NCBI GenBank assembly: GCA_003116875.1
Contig: BCKT01000003.1
Coordinates: 1,559,185 to 1,623,184, forward strand
Source: Takashimella koratensis
Lineage: Eukaryota; Basidiomycota; Tremellomycetes; Trichosporonales; Tetragoniomycetaceae
Length of the DNA: 64,000 bases
Direction of reading: 5' to 3'
Under the pieces are notes generated by a model that saw only the letters and a program-made list of their open reading frames with translations, was not told the DNA's origin and made no database searches. Positions 35,361 through 46,408 of this stretch are shown one piece after another (the first letter of the stretch is position 1; each line of letters starts with the position of its first letter). The translations under genes and the position numbers were made by a program.

Positions 35361-37143
35361 CTACCATTTCCCAATCGTCACCCTGACAGCTCTATGGTCA
35401 CTCCACCTCCCTGTCCACCCATCCGCATCCCCCTCTTCTACCCAATTATCAACCACCGCATACTGTTCAAACACCCAACCACCTCTCGCCACGCCCTTGG
35501 CCCCTTCCATCCCTTCCTTCCCCTCCATCCACCCTTCCTCACCCGTCGAGCCCCCTTCGTGCGCAGCAGCGAGCATGATAAAGTCGATTCGAGTCGTCTG
35601 GACGCCACTAGGCGGCGCAAAGCCGGTATACGTCATGAGGGGACCGTAAGGTGTGGACTGGCGTCCCGGACGAGAAGAGGATCGGGCTTGGAGGAAATAG
35701 AAGGAGTCGAGGAAGGTGAATGAGGGGTCGCCGGAGGGTAAGGCGGATGGGGATGTGATGCTTTTGTAGCCGTCTTCTTCCTCAGGAGAGTCTGAGCTGT
35801 GTCAGTGCTATGTTTTTCGGTGTGGACTGCAAATCCAGCAATAGAGGCGTGCTAAGGGAAAATAAAGAGGTATAAAACTGTGGAACGTAGGACTTACTGA
35901 AGTCTCCAAAGAGAATAACAGGCGCGTCGTCCGACCTCACTCCCGAACCTCGCTCAACTTCGGTGACGAATTGTTTGATTGCCTTCCTAATCAACAAGCT
36001 GCTCTCCCCTCTTGCTTTCTTGCCACGGTCATCGTAGTGGGTGTTGACCACGTGTACGAGATTGTCGTTGAGTCTGTCTCGGAGTGAGAGGAGGGTGGCT
36101 ATCCGTGTCTGGCCCTGCGAGGCGTCAGCGATGGTACAAGAGATCGGGACCATTGGTAAGGGGGGGTAAGAGGCAGTGGAGACTGAAGAGGTACGAAATA
36201 CTCACAGCGTCCCAGCCGATCGAGCCAGGTTCAGTCGGGTGCAGAGAGAGCCAGATCGTCTTCCAGTCAACGAGCTCGAATCGAACACTGATAGCCTGGA
36301 TCAGCAAATGGACAGGCCGCGCAGTAGACAGCTTGAGAGGATGATCACACGGAGAGTCTCGCATTGGCTAAACGTACCTATCGAAGAAAATAGGGCTGTA
36401 CTCGCCTGCCGTGTGACCGTCGTCTCGACCGACCCCGACGTGTTCCCATTTGGGTCCCAAGAGCTGTTTGAGATCTTTCAACTGAGTATGAAGCACTTCC
36501 TACCTTTTGCGTCAGCCATGTGCTTCCTCCACATGTTCGACCACGGTACCCGAGACAAAGGGAAGACAAAGGGGTCCCAAGTCCGGGTCTTGCCAAACTC
36601 ACCTGGAACCCGACGATATCGAGGCTACCGGTAGACAAGAGGGCGTCGACGAGCCGACTTCGACGCTCGGACCAAGGTCGTTCAGCGTATTTGTCGCGAT
36701 GCGGGCCCGAGGGTCGGTTAGGTGCGTGGCCTGCTTCGGGGATAGGAACCGGGTGGCCAGCATCGCCGTCGTACCGTCTACACCAGACATGTCAGTTTGG
36801 GTGTCACCTGTTGTAGACTCGACTACGGAGGGCCAGTTGCATGGGAAGAGCAGTGGGGAGAAGGAAGAGCAGTGAGAGGTAGGCAAAGGCTGTAGAAGCA
36901 AGCCCGACTGGGAACCATGCCAAGTGTGATGAGAGATCATACTCACACGTTCACGGTCGCTACGTGTAAGGGAATAACTCGGCCATCCATGATCCGTGGC
37001 GTTGTGAGTTTGACAGGGTTCCAGGGGAAGGTTGAAGTGGGGGATGTAGTGAAAGAGGATGCGAGGCTGAGGGTGAAGAGGATACAAAAGACGGCGGCGG
37101 CGGTCAAGCTGGCCACAAGGCAGGGGTCCGGGCGGGTCTTCAT
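35361..37143 (-). CDS. Secreted or membrane-anchored endonuclease/exonuclease/phosphatase family protein
   Basis: The start at 37143 gives MKTRPDPCLVASLTAAAVFC, followed by a hydrophobic run FTLSLASS. This is a signal peptide or a single N-terminal anchor. Later exons carry the EEP fold: LHVATVNVRYDGDAG (about 36770-36960), SLDIVGFQE (catalytic Glu, about 36495-36620), a HVGVGRDDGHTAGEYSPIFF stretch (about 36380-36450), then VVNTHYDDRGKKAR (about 36010-36045), VILFGDFS (about 35905-35930), and near the end TTRIDFIMLA with SDHRAVRVTIG (about 35365-35610). These supply the metal-binding and catalytic Asp/His/Glu residues of the superfamily. Six exons, about 400 residues. The substrate could be nucleic acid, an inositol or lipid phosphate, or another phosphodiester; the sequence does not decide. 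It is convergent with the MBL hydrolase, 243 bases apart. Confidence 0.82.
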
Positions 37144-37723
37144 CGTACGGTGGGTAGCAAGGGCCGGGAGAGGAGGGACAAGGGGGCGTGGGGAAAGGAG
37201 GGTGATGGGGTGATGGGGAGAAGGAGAGGGCGAGGGCGTGGCCGAAGTGGAACGGTGAAGAAAAGAGTAGCGCGGAGAAAGGAGAGCGCAAGGATCTTGG
37301 TCTCAGCTCTCTGGCCGCTTGACCCGTTGAGGAGAGCTCTGACTGTGACTGTGACTGTGACTGTGACTGTGACTGCGGCTGAGAGAGGGTGAAAGACAAG
37401 TGAGATGGACCCAGGCCGAGACTTTGAGTGAACCGCAGCAATACCCGCAACACTTTAGCCACAACATGATCTATTCAACCACTTCCTAATCCATTCCAAC
37501 CCAATCCCTAATCCCCTTCCTGCCAATTCTAATCCCTAATTCTCCGTTCCTAAACTCCCATTCAACCCTCCTCGGAAGGAGCCCCAGATTTCCCGGTTCC
37601 CAATTTCATGCTGGCTACTTTTTCAGCTTTAGCCTTTAGCGTCGGTTTGTGGGTTTGAGCCCTTGTGCATCTTTTTCTCATCGCAACTGTACTCAGTACC
37701 TATCAACATCCTCGATCTCGGCG
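37144..37723. promoter_or_regulatory. Divergent promoter region with (TGTGAC)n repeat
   Basis: About 580 bases between two divergent start codons. A TGTGAC hexamer repeats about five times at 37341-37374. CCTAATCC/CCCTAAT-type text recurs at about 37485-37545. No TATA box identified. Confidence 0.5.
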
Positions 37724-40060
37724 ATGAACGAGGTAGTACCGGGCGCGCTAGGGGTGGTCCCGGACGGACCAGCAACGGGGAGCGCGTCGAAAGATACAGA
37801 TGGGTGAGCACGGGTACATGTTGAGAACGTGCAAGTGGGAGTGTAGCGCGATGGGAGAGGAGCCCGATTAGAGGTAGCACAGCAATAACTGACGATAGCA
37901 GCAAGAGCAGTAAAGACAAGGATCAAGATTACTACTTCAACTTCTATGCCTCGCTGCAAAACCAGTACGTCGTTGTCTCTGCTCATCAACCTCACTGCTG
38001 GCGTACCTCGACCTGGCGCTTCTCTTCCACTCTTTCAAGTCCGAACCTTGATCAATGATGACCAAATGTCGATACCCAAACCCCTCTCATCTCCTTCCCT
38101 TTCCACGCTCGACGGCTCTGCGTCCCAAGCTGAATCTTCTCTTCCCAACGCTAGAGCCAACATGATTGGCGACATCTCGCGCACGGGAACTTACCGCAAA
38201 GCTATCCTCGGCAACAGTATACCTTCCTTCCTGAATCAGACAGTCCTCGATGTCGGTGCCGGGTCAGGAATCTTGTCGTACCTCTCAGCTCAAGCGGGGG
38301 CCTCCCACGTTATCGCGCTCGAGGCATCATCCATGGCTGAGAAGATCCAGGTGGTATGTTTCTAGCTCTTCCCTTTCCCACCTCCTCCGGTCCCCGCTTA
38401 CTCCCCCACGCGAGCTTGTTCCCTCATCAAACCTCTGCACCCAAATTGAGCTCTTGTAGTGTCTTTGAAATGATTTGAACTGACACTCTTCCCCTACCAT
38501 AGCTGATTGACCATTCGGTGAAGACCGGGTCGAACCCACACTTTGGAAACCGGATACGCATCGTCCGAGGTATGGTTGAAGACAAATCTGTCCAGGACCA
38601 AGTCCTCGCAACGGGCAAAGTGGACACGATCATCTCAGAGCCTATCGGTGTCATGCTCTTACACGAACGAATGGTGCGTCACCCGGATCGCGTCTTCATC
38701 TCACACCTCGTTCTTTCCCATGAAGACGAAACGCTGACAATACTTGGGGCGGGACACAGGTCGAGTCGTTTATTCTAGCTCGAGACTTGTTCTTGAAACA
38801 CGGCGGGACTTTATTACCATCCGCGGGCCACATCTTCTTCTGCCCTTTCACTGACGAGGCGTTGTACAACGAGACGGACCAGAAGGTAGGTCATTCCATA
38901 TCGCGAGTACCATTTTGCACTCTTGCTGATCAAAGATAGGCCCAGTTCTTTCGTCAAACGTTATTTGGTTAGTAGATTTGCAGGATTATTTCGGGTTCAC
39001 TCACTGATCTCACCTAGGGACCGACTTCTCGGCGCTGTACGATGCCGCCAGGGCCGAGGTCTTCGGTACGTCCTGTCGCGTCTCTTCTTCAACTTTACCG
39101 TTTCCTTCATTGACATCCGTCCCCAGCTCAGCCAGTTGTAGGCATGTTCCCGCCCACCTCTCTCATCGCAAGCCCATGTGCCCCCAAGTCGTTTGATTTT
39201 TACCACTGCAACATGGACGATCTATTATCTTTCTCTATCCCGATTGATTTTTTGGTTTCTCGGACTGCCGTCATACACGGGGTACGTCTCACAGTCCCTC
39301 CGCATTTCCGTTCCCTTTCTACTTGTCGCTAACCTTGTCTTACCTGCCACAGCTCGCATCATGGTTCGACCTCGACTTTTATCCCAACGAAGCGACTCGT
39401 GGGTTTAGCCGCCCGGACACCCTGCTCGACCTACAACAGACCCAGGCATGGGAGTACCCCGTCAACGCCGCGCCGGCCTGGGGGTGGGTCGCGCCAGGCG
39501 AATCGCCGATGAACCCGGGTCCGACCCCTATGCCGCCGCCCATGGGTATCAAAGTGACCATGTCCACTGGTCCGAACGGTAAGTCATGGGCCAGACAACC
39601 AGGTTGAGTACTCAGCTGACACCTCTCAGCTCCTCGCACACACTGGCAGTAAGTCCATCTGACGTGTACCCCAAAGAAGGCGCAGACGGCAAGCTGACCA
39701 GCACAGACAAGCACGCCTACTCCTCCCCGAACCTCTAGCTGTGAACAGGGGCGAGCGAGTCATCGGATCCGTTGACTTTAAAGTCAACGATTCGAGGTCT
39801 TATGATATTGTTATCAACCTCTGTGTGGACAGACCAGGGCCGGCGGTTCAGCCAAACCCTTTGCAAAGGAAAGCAGAGTATAACCTCGCTCAGCAGTGTT
39901 TCAAGTGAGTCAGGCAGGTGGTCAGAGCGGTGGGAAAGAGGACGGGGACAGGAAGTGGGAAGAGTGATGAAATCAGGGATTCTGGTGGTTTGTGATTGCT
40001 AACGATCCCAGCTACTCGTATACGGGTGACACCCCGCTCGTTCACTCCAATGTCGGGTAA
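37724..40060 (+). CDS. CARM1/PRMT4-like protein arginine methyltransferase
   Basis: Transfers methyl groups from S-adenosylmethionine to arginine in proteins; CARM1-type enzymes act on histone H3 and RNA-binding proteins. Start taken at 37724 ([12 protein letters not shown]). A first intron leads to [12 protein letters not shown], the CARM1-type entry helix (YFQFYGYLSQQ in animals). Then [10 protein letters not shown] (about 38190), SAM-binding motif [20 protein letters not shown] (about 38250-38300), VIALEAS, the double-E loop [13 protein letters not shown] (about 38635-38675), CPFTDEALY and [18 protein letters not shown] (about 39190-39245). An [13 protein letters not shown] strand and the THW loop [14 protein letters not shown] (about 39640-39730) follow. 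It ends [17 protein letters not shown], with the stop at 40058-40060. About eight introns. The domain order and NYSYTGD end favour CARM1 over PRMT1/RMT1. The N-terminus is the least certain part. Confidence 0.85.
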
Positions 40061-40363
40061 TGACATCGATAGATGCGGTCATGTCTCTCGGTCTTATGGT
40101 CTTGCAATGTGATGACTTTTACGTCCTTTCCGCTTTGTTCCTGGACCACCACAATCATCTTGTCGAATCATGGCGAAGGGGTTCATACACATACATATAG
40201 CTGTCCCTACAATTACATATTTGAGGAAGGCGGAAGTGGCGCGGGTCTTGAGGAGTCGGGATTAAGATATACAATTTATTATAGATGCGTTTGGTGCATG
40301 TTTCTTGAGACGTCTTCTTCTGCTCTGCTCGTGTATTGCAGTACTCTTGTTCTTGCTCTTCTT
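40061..40363. other. Convergent intergenic region
   Basis: About 300 bases between convergent genes, presumably 3' UTRs. Nothing else seen. Confidence 0.45.
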
Positions 40364-41421
40364 TTACATCACAAAGCTGAGAGCCAGCACGATCAACGCA
40401 ACCAATCCCGTTCCCATCCCCATGGGCGTCATCGCCACCCTTTCGGCACCCGAGATGACTGGTAGATTATCCCCAATCGTCTGATTCAAACACCCTTCAA
40501 ATGTGCTATTCACGCTACTCGCACTGACGTTTCCGGGGAAGAGGTAGAGCGCAAAGCTATCGTCGCGATAGTACTGAACAGTCTGGTTGGTAGATAGGTC
40601 GGTAGGTGCGGTAGCGTTGTTTCCTGCGCATTGGGAGAGGAGAGTAGGGAGAAGGGATTGAACGGATGCAGTGTCCCCGTAGATGACGTAGAGTGGGGAA
40701 GAGGTATTGGATGAAGGGTCGGGAACTTGAGGAGTGACTGCGGCAGCGAGGAGAGTACCGCCGGGTCGAGTGTCGTTGTTGCTGTACCCTTCGTACGCGT
40801 CGGTGTACCACCTAACCGAGTCAGCGAGGGTCAAAGGGATAGATACAGTAGTGACACGGGCGTGGAAAGGGTCAAGAGGTATGGGGAAAGGCAAAGGGAG
40901 GAAGGGAGCTTGGATGGTGGTGTTGGAGAGCAATAGACTTTTGACTGTGGCATCCATCGAGACTGAACTCACCAAATAGGCCAGAACCCAAAAACGGGAT
41001 AAAACCCACCCGCATAAGGTCGATAGTACCCATACGAACTCAGTGTCCTTGGTGCATATACCTGTGCGTACTGAGTCGACGAAAGAGAGCTACTTGAGAT
41101 TGATGATTTGGAACCGATTTTAACACCGCTCCCACCGCCTGTTACACCCTTGGTCCCCGACGATGAACTGGAGGAACCACTGGACCCGGTCGAGCCAGAG
41201 GATGAGGAGCCAGATTTACCCGAAGAGCTAGAGGACGAACTGGAAGATGAAGACCCGCTCGAACTCTTCCCGGAGGAAGAAGACGAGCTGGAACTGACAC
41301 TCCCGCCCTTGGCACCGCCGCTGCTAGCGCCGCCAGAGGAGGTGGAGGCCCGGCGAAGACGTTGGGATCGACGTCGACCCTCCGGGGTGTCGGCGAACAA
41401 GGCGCGAGGGAGGAGCCGCAT
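40364..41421 (-). CDS. Ser/Gly-rich cell-surface-like protein with C-terminal GPI-type signal
   Basis: Two exons. The first (41421 to about 40974) begins MRLLPRALFADTPEG and contains a basic patch (RRRSQRLRR). A long Ser/Gly tract with Lys (about 41120-41340) follows, then YGYYRPYAGGFYPVFGFWPIW. An intron of about 160 bases (GTGAGT ... GACTCGGTTAG) joins it to WYTDAYEGYSNND. The second exon has several N-glycosylation sequons (e.g. NATA, NQTV, NVSA, NSTF, NQTI). Two Cys are visible (LSQCAGN, EGCLNQT), and the end GTGLVALIVLALSFVM is a short hydrophobic C-terminus as in GPI-anchored proteins. About 300 residues. The N-terminus is a weak signal peptide, so a missed upstream exon is possible. 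Function unknown; a cell-wall or surface role is inferred. Confidence 0.7.
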
Positions 41422-44400
41422 CGTGGTTGGTGGGGTCGGGTAAGGAGGAGGGGTGAGATGGTGTAGGTCGAGAGGGTGAGTCTCGAAGGCGATCGAGTAG
41501 GGTACAAAGGATGGGTAGTTGTTCGGTTCTCGGTGCTTGGTGCTCGGTACTTGGTACTTGGTACTGGTTACTTGGCAGTTGTTGTTGCGTGTTATGAGCG
41601 TGTGGAGATGGGATGGAGGACGGGCAGATGGGCTTGGCTTTATAGTATGAGAGCCGTTGCCAAGATGATCAGCGTCTATTTGTGGTGGGTGGTGCGGTGC
41701 AGATTCCAGGATCAGTCACGGCGCCATAACAAGCAAGTGTGGCAAAAGGCCCCAGCGCCCAATGACGCGCAGCCCACAGCGACAGAGCCCCCCCACCACG
41801 GACCTCACGGGCGAGCATCGCGGATAGTCAAAAGCATAGCCAGGGGGCGATAAATTACCTCTTTCGGTAAGATAAACCACATCGTCGAGGCCCGGATTCT
41901 CCGTGAGCGCTCGCTACATGCTGTGCAGATCCGGCACCGGTGCTAGCTTGTCAGATACTGGAATATGCTCGAGTGCAGTATGCACAAATAAACCTTGCAG
42001 GGCTGCAGCTTGATTGATCAGGTCTGGGTCTGACGACATTCAGGAATAACGTTGACAAGGTTTTCGCATCAGTGCCAAGAAACACCGGGGCCCAGGGTGG
42101 GCATAGCTGGGGTACGCACGGGTTAAACGCAGACGAACTCGGGACCCGACAGTAGGTTCGACTGTTGGTACGAACCATCACTCGGCCGTAGAGTCTACAC
42201 TGCTATGACTCATAGGTAAGCGGTATACGACATGGGTCGTCCCGAACCATGCCGAAGGTTCAGGCTGAAGCGGAGCTTCGATAGGCCGGCCTGGTAGCTG
42301 GTAGTTTGGTAGTTGGTTGCTGGTAGTTGGAGCAGAGAGCTAGAGATTGGGATCTGGGAGCTGGAGTGAAAACTATCCCGCGTAAGTTGAGGCTCATCAG
42401 ACGAGCGGTGACGTGTAAATCACAAGGTCCCGCGGGAATCGGGATGTACACAGGTATGGAGAAGTACCTGTCGGCAAGGGATGCAAATAGTTCAACATGA
42501 CGTGCGCTAGGCAGAGGCGGTGGGAACAGATCGTCGACGTGCCGGGGAGAAGTTAGTCTTTGTGCGAGTGATTGGGTTGATGAGAGCCCCTGGCAGTGAA
42601 AAGAGTAGGGCAATGCTCATGGAGAGGGTATGTGGTCCGGAACAGAGAGTGGACGAGGTCAAGGCAAGGCTGCAAAGTCCGACGATGATATCTTGCATTC
42701 TTTGATTATCGTTGACTAACCCCTAGCTCGGACTGGATACGTTCGGTGACCTCCCTGCTGCGGGCTTGTAAACAACACCGCGTTCACTCTGAACGTTGGC
42801 AAGTCCTCAATGGTCGAATCCCAAGGACTCTATGCCTCTACGTAGGACTGCTTTATCGGATACTCCTAAACTCAGACCTAAAAAGCAACAAGCAATAAGC
42901 AACCAGCAACCAAGCACGACTGCGCCCGTGCCTCGGTCACGACTACCTGACTGATTCCGCACTCGGCGTCCCCGAAAAGCCAAGCAGTGGCGCTTCGTAA
43001 CCTGATTACGTGCTTGCCTGCTCGCGGGCGTGCGGGTCACCCCGGAAGGTACGATAAGAGTGCGTGCTGATCCCGCGGAATGGTACACTGCCCTGGTTGA
43101 ACGCAGCATCATCAGTAGTATTGCCAGCAGCCGAGAGCCGAATACAGGGGGTAGAAGGAGAGGCGAAGGACTCCTTGAAGGCGGGATTTGCCGCGAGACG
43201 GACAGACGGACGGACGACTGCTCGCTTCTTCATGATCTGCAGTCTACCACTGTTTATTTACATCTCGCCTTATCGCCTTCACACGAGAACATGTCGACGA
43301 GGGCAGTGCGATGGTTTGAACCGATTTGTAGAGTGTGTACCCCTGATTGACATGAATAGAGAGGCGTTTTCCCACACATCCCCTTCTATCTCCCTTCTTC
43401 CCGTAGCTTGCGTTCCTCTTCTTCCCCCTCTCCCTTCTCTTCCTCATCCACAACGGCGTGCGACGCATTGTCGGTGGGTTTACGGGCTATTTCGCCTACC
43501 CAATCCAGCAACGATGTATCGATAGCATTCAGGTCTACTTGATCTGCCCAGTGAAAGCTTGCCTCAACGCTTGTCAGGACGCACGTAGAGAACGATAGAT
43601 GTCAAGGGGTCCAGCACGACGCATGAAGAGACGAGGACAGTTGCGACTCCAGGGCCCGCTGGGCGTCGACCTTGGCCACCGAGTTGAGTTTGAGTTTCGT
43701 TCAACCGTCTACCCACTTGCGGGTGCTGTTTCACATCGACCTTGTCGTATCCAGGGAAACCGGACAGCCCCCTCGAACGTGCGAGACAGGTGCTAATCCA
43801 CATGCTGGCTCACGGATCGACGACCATGTGTCATCCATCTTAAATCGCTGCGATCAGTGCCAAACATAGATGGACGCGGTGACGAGGTGATGCAATGCGA
43901 TGAACCCTGTTGGCTCGCTGCCTCACTGCGAGGCGTGTTGGTCCTACTGGCTGTCTGCCCCTGTGACGAGGCCGGCGATAAAATGCATGAGGTTTGAGAG
44001 GGGAAAACTAACTGCGGGACGTCGTGGTTGTGCACATGTCAGAGAAGCACGTAATCCTCGTGGTTCGCTGGGATCCCATCGTGGCGTGTCCTCCATCCGG
44101 TGTCAGGTTTCCTGGTGCCGTGATACCGTGGGGTGCCTCATACCTTATGTCTCTGCCCCCTGCTGGCCCTCGGTCGCCCTTGGTCCCTCACCCCTCATCC
44201 CTCACCCCTCCGCCCTGCTCCCGCCCCGCTTGCTCGGCTCGGCGTGGCTCTGCTTCAAGCGGTAATAATACCCTCGTCATTAAGCGCAGAAAACCAAACT
44301 CTAATTTCACACTCTGCATCCGCGCCTGTGGCAAACCCCCTGCCAACGCGCCGACGCAGGAATCGGGGATGCTCGCAGGAGGGCGCCGCGTCGGCAGACC

Positions 44401-46408
44401 TCGTTCTCGATGCTCTACCGTCGAGACTCCGCGCCTCTTTCCGATCAGATGAGGAAAGAGCTGGGAAAGAGGAAGCTTGGGAACGGGGTAAGCAGGGATC
44501 AGCAGAGATATGAAATCACCCCAGTCTCGTTCTAATCAGAGTGAGGGCGATGAATCAACTAGGAGCCTTGGAGGGCGGGAAGGGGCGAGGGCAAGTGCAG
44601 GGTGCCTTGGGATAGAGCTTGGCAGGCAGGGCTACTGCGCGAGGGCGTGGGAGAAAACACAACAGGGGCTGACAACAGGGCCTGACAGAGAGAAAGAGTG
44701 AGAGAGAGACAGAGAGTACGGAGGGATTGCGGCGGGGCGAGGGGGATCTGCGGCACTGCGGTAGCGGTACCGTGAACGGAAGGCCGACTGACCGACGGAG
44801 ATAGCGATAGCGTTGGGAGATCGGGATAAAGCGGCGGGAAGAGAACGAGGGCGGGAATGGCGCAGTGAGACGAGGCGAGGCGAGGCGAAGGGCGGGGTAA
44901 GGGCATAGGGCGTGGGAGAGTGGGGCAGAGTGGGGACGACGGTGGTTTGACCGATATGGAGATACCTGCGCCCCTATTATCGGATGAGGGGTAAGAGGGG
45001 CACAGACGAGGCGTTCAAGGACATGGGTAATCAAAGGCAAATTAATCAAGTGAGGAAGGAGGTCAAGAAGTGGTAAGCAGAGGGGTCAAATGCGACGAAG
45101 CTGGGCGTCGAGTACCCGCGCACGCAGATATGAAGAGAACGGGGGAGTGCAGAAAGGTACCCAAGCAAGGAGGTAGAGGCAGGACCCGATACGATAGGCT
45201 ATGTTTGGAAGATGAGATACGATGCCATCGATTTGTTCAATAACAAGTAGTGACAATTGGGATCCAATACGGCCCGTCCCCGTTCAAAGACCAAGGCAGA
45301 CGACTTACATACTCCTTCTTCTCCAAGCGTTTCCCATCCGACCCACCCCGACCCCGACCTCGTAGCCGTCCCCCCACTCTGCCCTGGCTCAACAGCCTAT
45401 CCCAGACTACCTACCCTCGTACCCCTCGTATCCCTGGGTGTGCGTCTAACCTGATACCTGAGCCAGCTGCAGTTGTCGTCGTGCTCGCTTGCTGCGGGTG
45501 TGAGTGTGCATGCTGTGAGGTTGAAGTGTATCTACGTGAAAACCAGCCAGCGTATGGCCAGCCTGATTACCCTGGAAATTTCCACCACCCTCCTCGTTTT
45601 TCATTTCAACCTCCATTACCAGTTTTTTTTTTCCATTCTCCCTCCTCTTTCCATCTCGTCCATTCATCTCCCCTCCTCTCCTCCATACTCTACCCCCACA
45701 CCCGCTTCTAATCCCAACAAACCGGCACGATACACGACCTCCGTAAAGCACGAGTGGCGCTCGAGCCCTAGCCCTCTCTCTCCTCTTCTCCCTCGTTTTC
45801 TTTTCTCTCAGCTTTTGTTCACCTCCATTTTCGACCTACTTGGCCGTACCTTATCGTCCATCCGCTTTGGCCGCCTACACCACGTTTCTTTTCTCACACC
45901 CACCCCACCCGGTCCACCTTCCCGCGCCGACCAAGACCACGACCAGCACGAGGCCCCGGTGGAGCAACAAGGCCCGAGTTCATCCCTCGACAGACTCCTT
46001 GGCAACGGTCGCATACCTGGGATTCGTACGCGCTAGTTTTCTCTCTCCCTGATTGAAATACCTGCCGACGATCCCTCCTCTTCCCAACCCCCCATCTCCC
46101 GCATCGCTCCTCCCCCCTGCTGTGCTCTTCTCTGTGCGCGACAGCCTCGAGGCGACCACCGACGACGACGACGACGATTCACCGACGTATTGCAATCTGG
46201 CCTCGGTGTTGACCCAATACGAGCGGCGCGACGACCTTTGGGCGCCCCTTGAATTCCTCTGCCCTTCCGCCTCCGGTCCAACCATTGCCACTCGATTTCT
46301 ACATTCCCCTTTCACCCACTCACTCGATCCAACCCCAACCTCACCCACTCCCCACAACCTCGCGGCAGTCCTTTGCATCGCGAGTCGCCTCCCCAGTGGC
46401 GGCGCGGC
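41422..46408. other. Five-kilobase gene-poor stretch with minisatellites
   Basis: No coding region supported on either strand: the ORFs are low-complexity and lack splice-consistent partners. Contents: TTGGTACTTGGTGC-type repeats at about 41515-41580; GGTAGTTGGTTGCT-type repeats at about 42290-42335; AGCAATAAGCAACC repeats near 42890-42920; a purine-rich block at 44680-44960; and a strongly pyrimidine-rich stretch (about 45590-45830, with a T run) running toward the next gene. It presumably includes the promoters of both flanking divergent genes and a long leader for the MGA2-like gene. A noncoding RNA or an unrecognised gene is possible. Confidence 0.45.

Noticed and set aside
36599..37462. 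287-codon open frame on the minus strand
   Set aside because: It overlaps the EEP gene in another frame and is Ser/Pro/Leu/His low-complexity text. The alternative frame carries the real catalytic motifs with clean splice sites.
41108..41443. Plus-strand Glu/Pro-rich open frame
   Set aside because: It is the complement of the Ser-repeat region in the surface-protein gene, so an artefact of that repeat.
43290..43330. Possible tRNA B-box (GGTTTGAACC-like)
   Set aside because: No matching A-box or cloverleaf stems at the right spacing on either strand.
44555..45049. Minus-strand 164-codon open frame in the gene-poor stretch
   Set aside because: Ser/Pro/Leu/Arg-rich text from a purine-rich block, with no supporting motif or splice partner.
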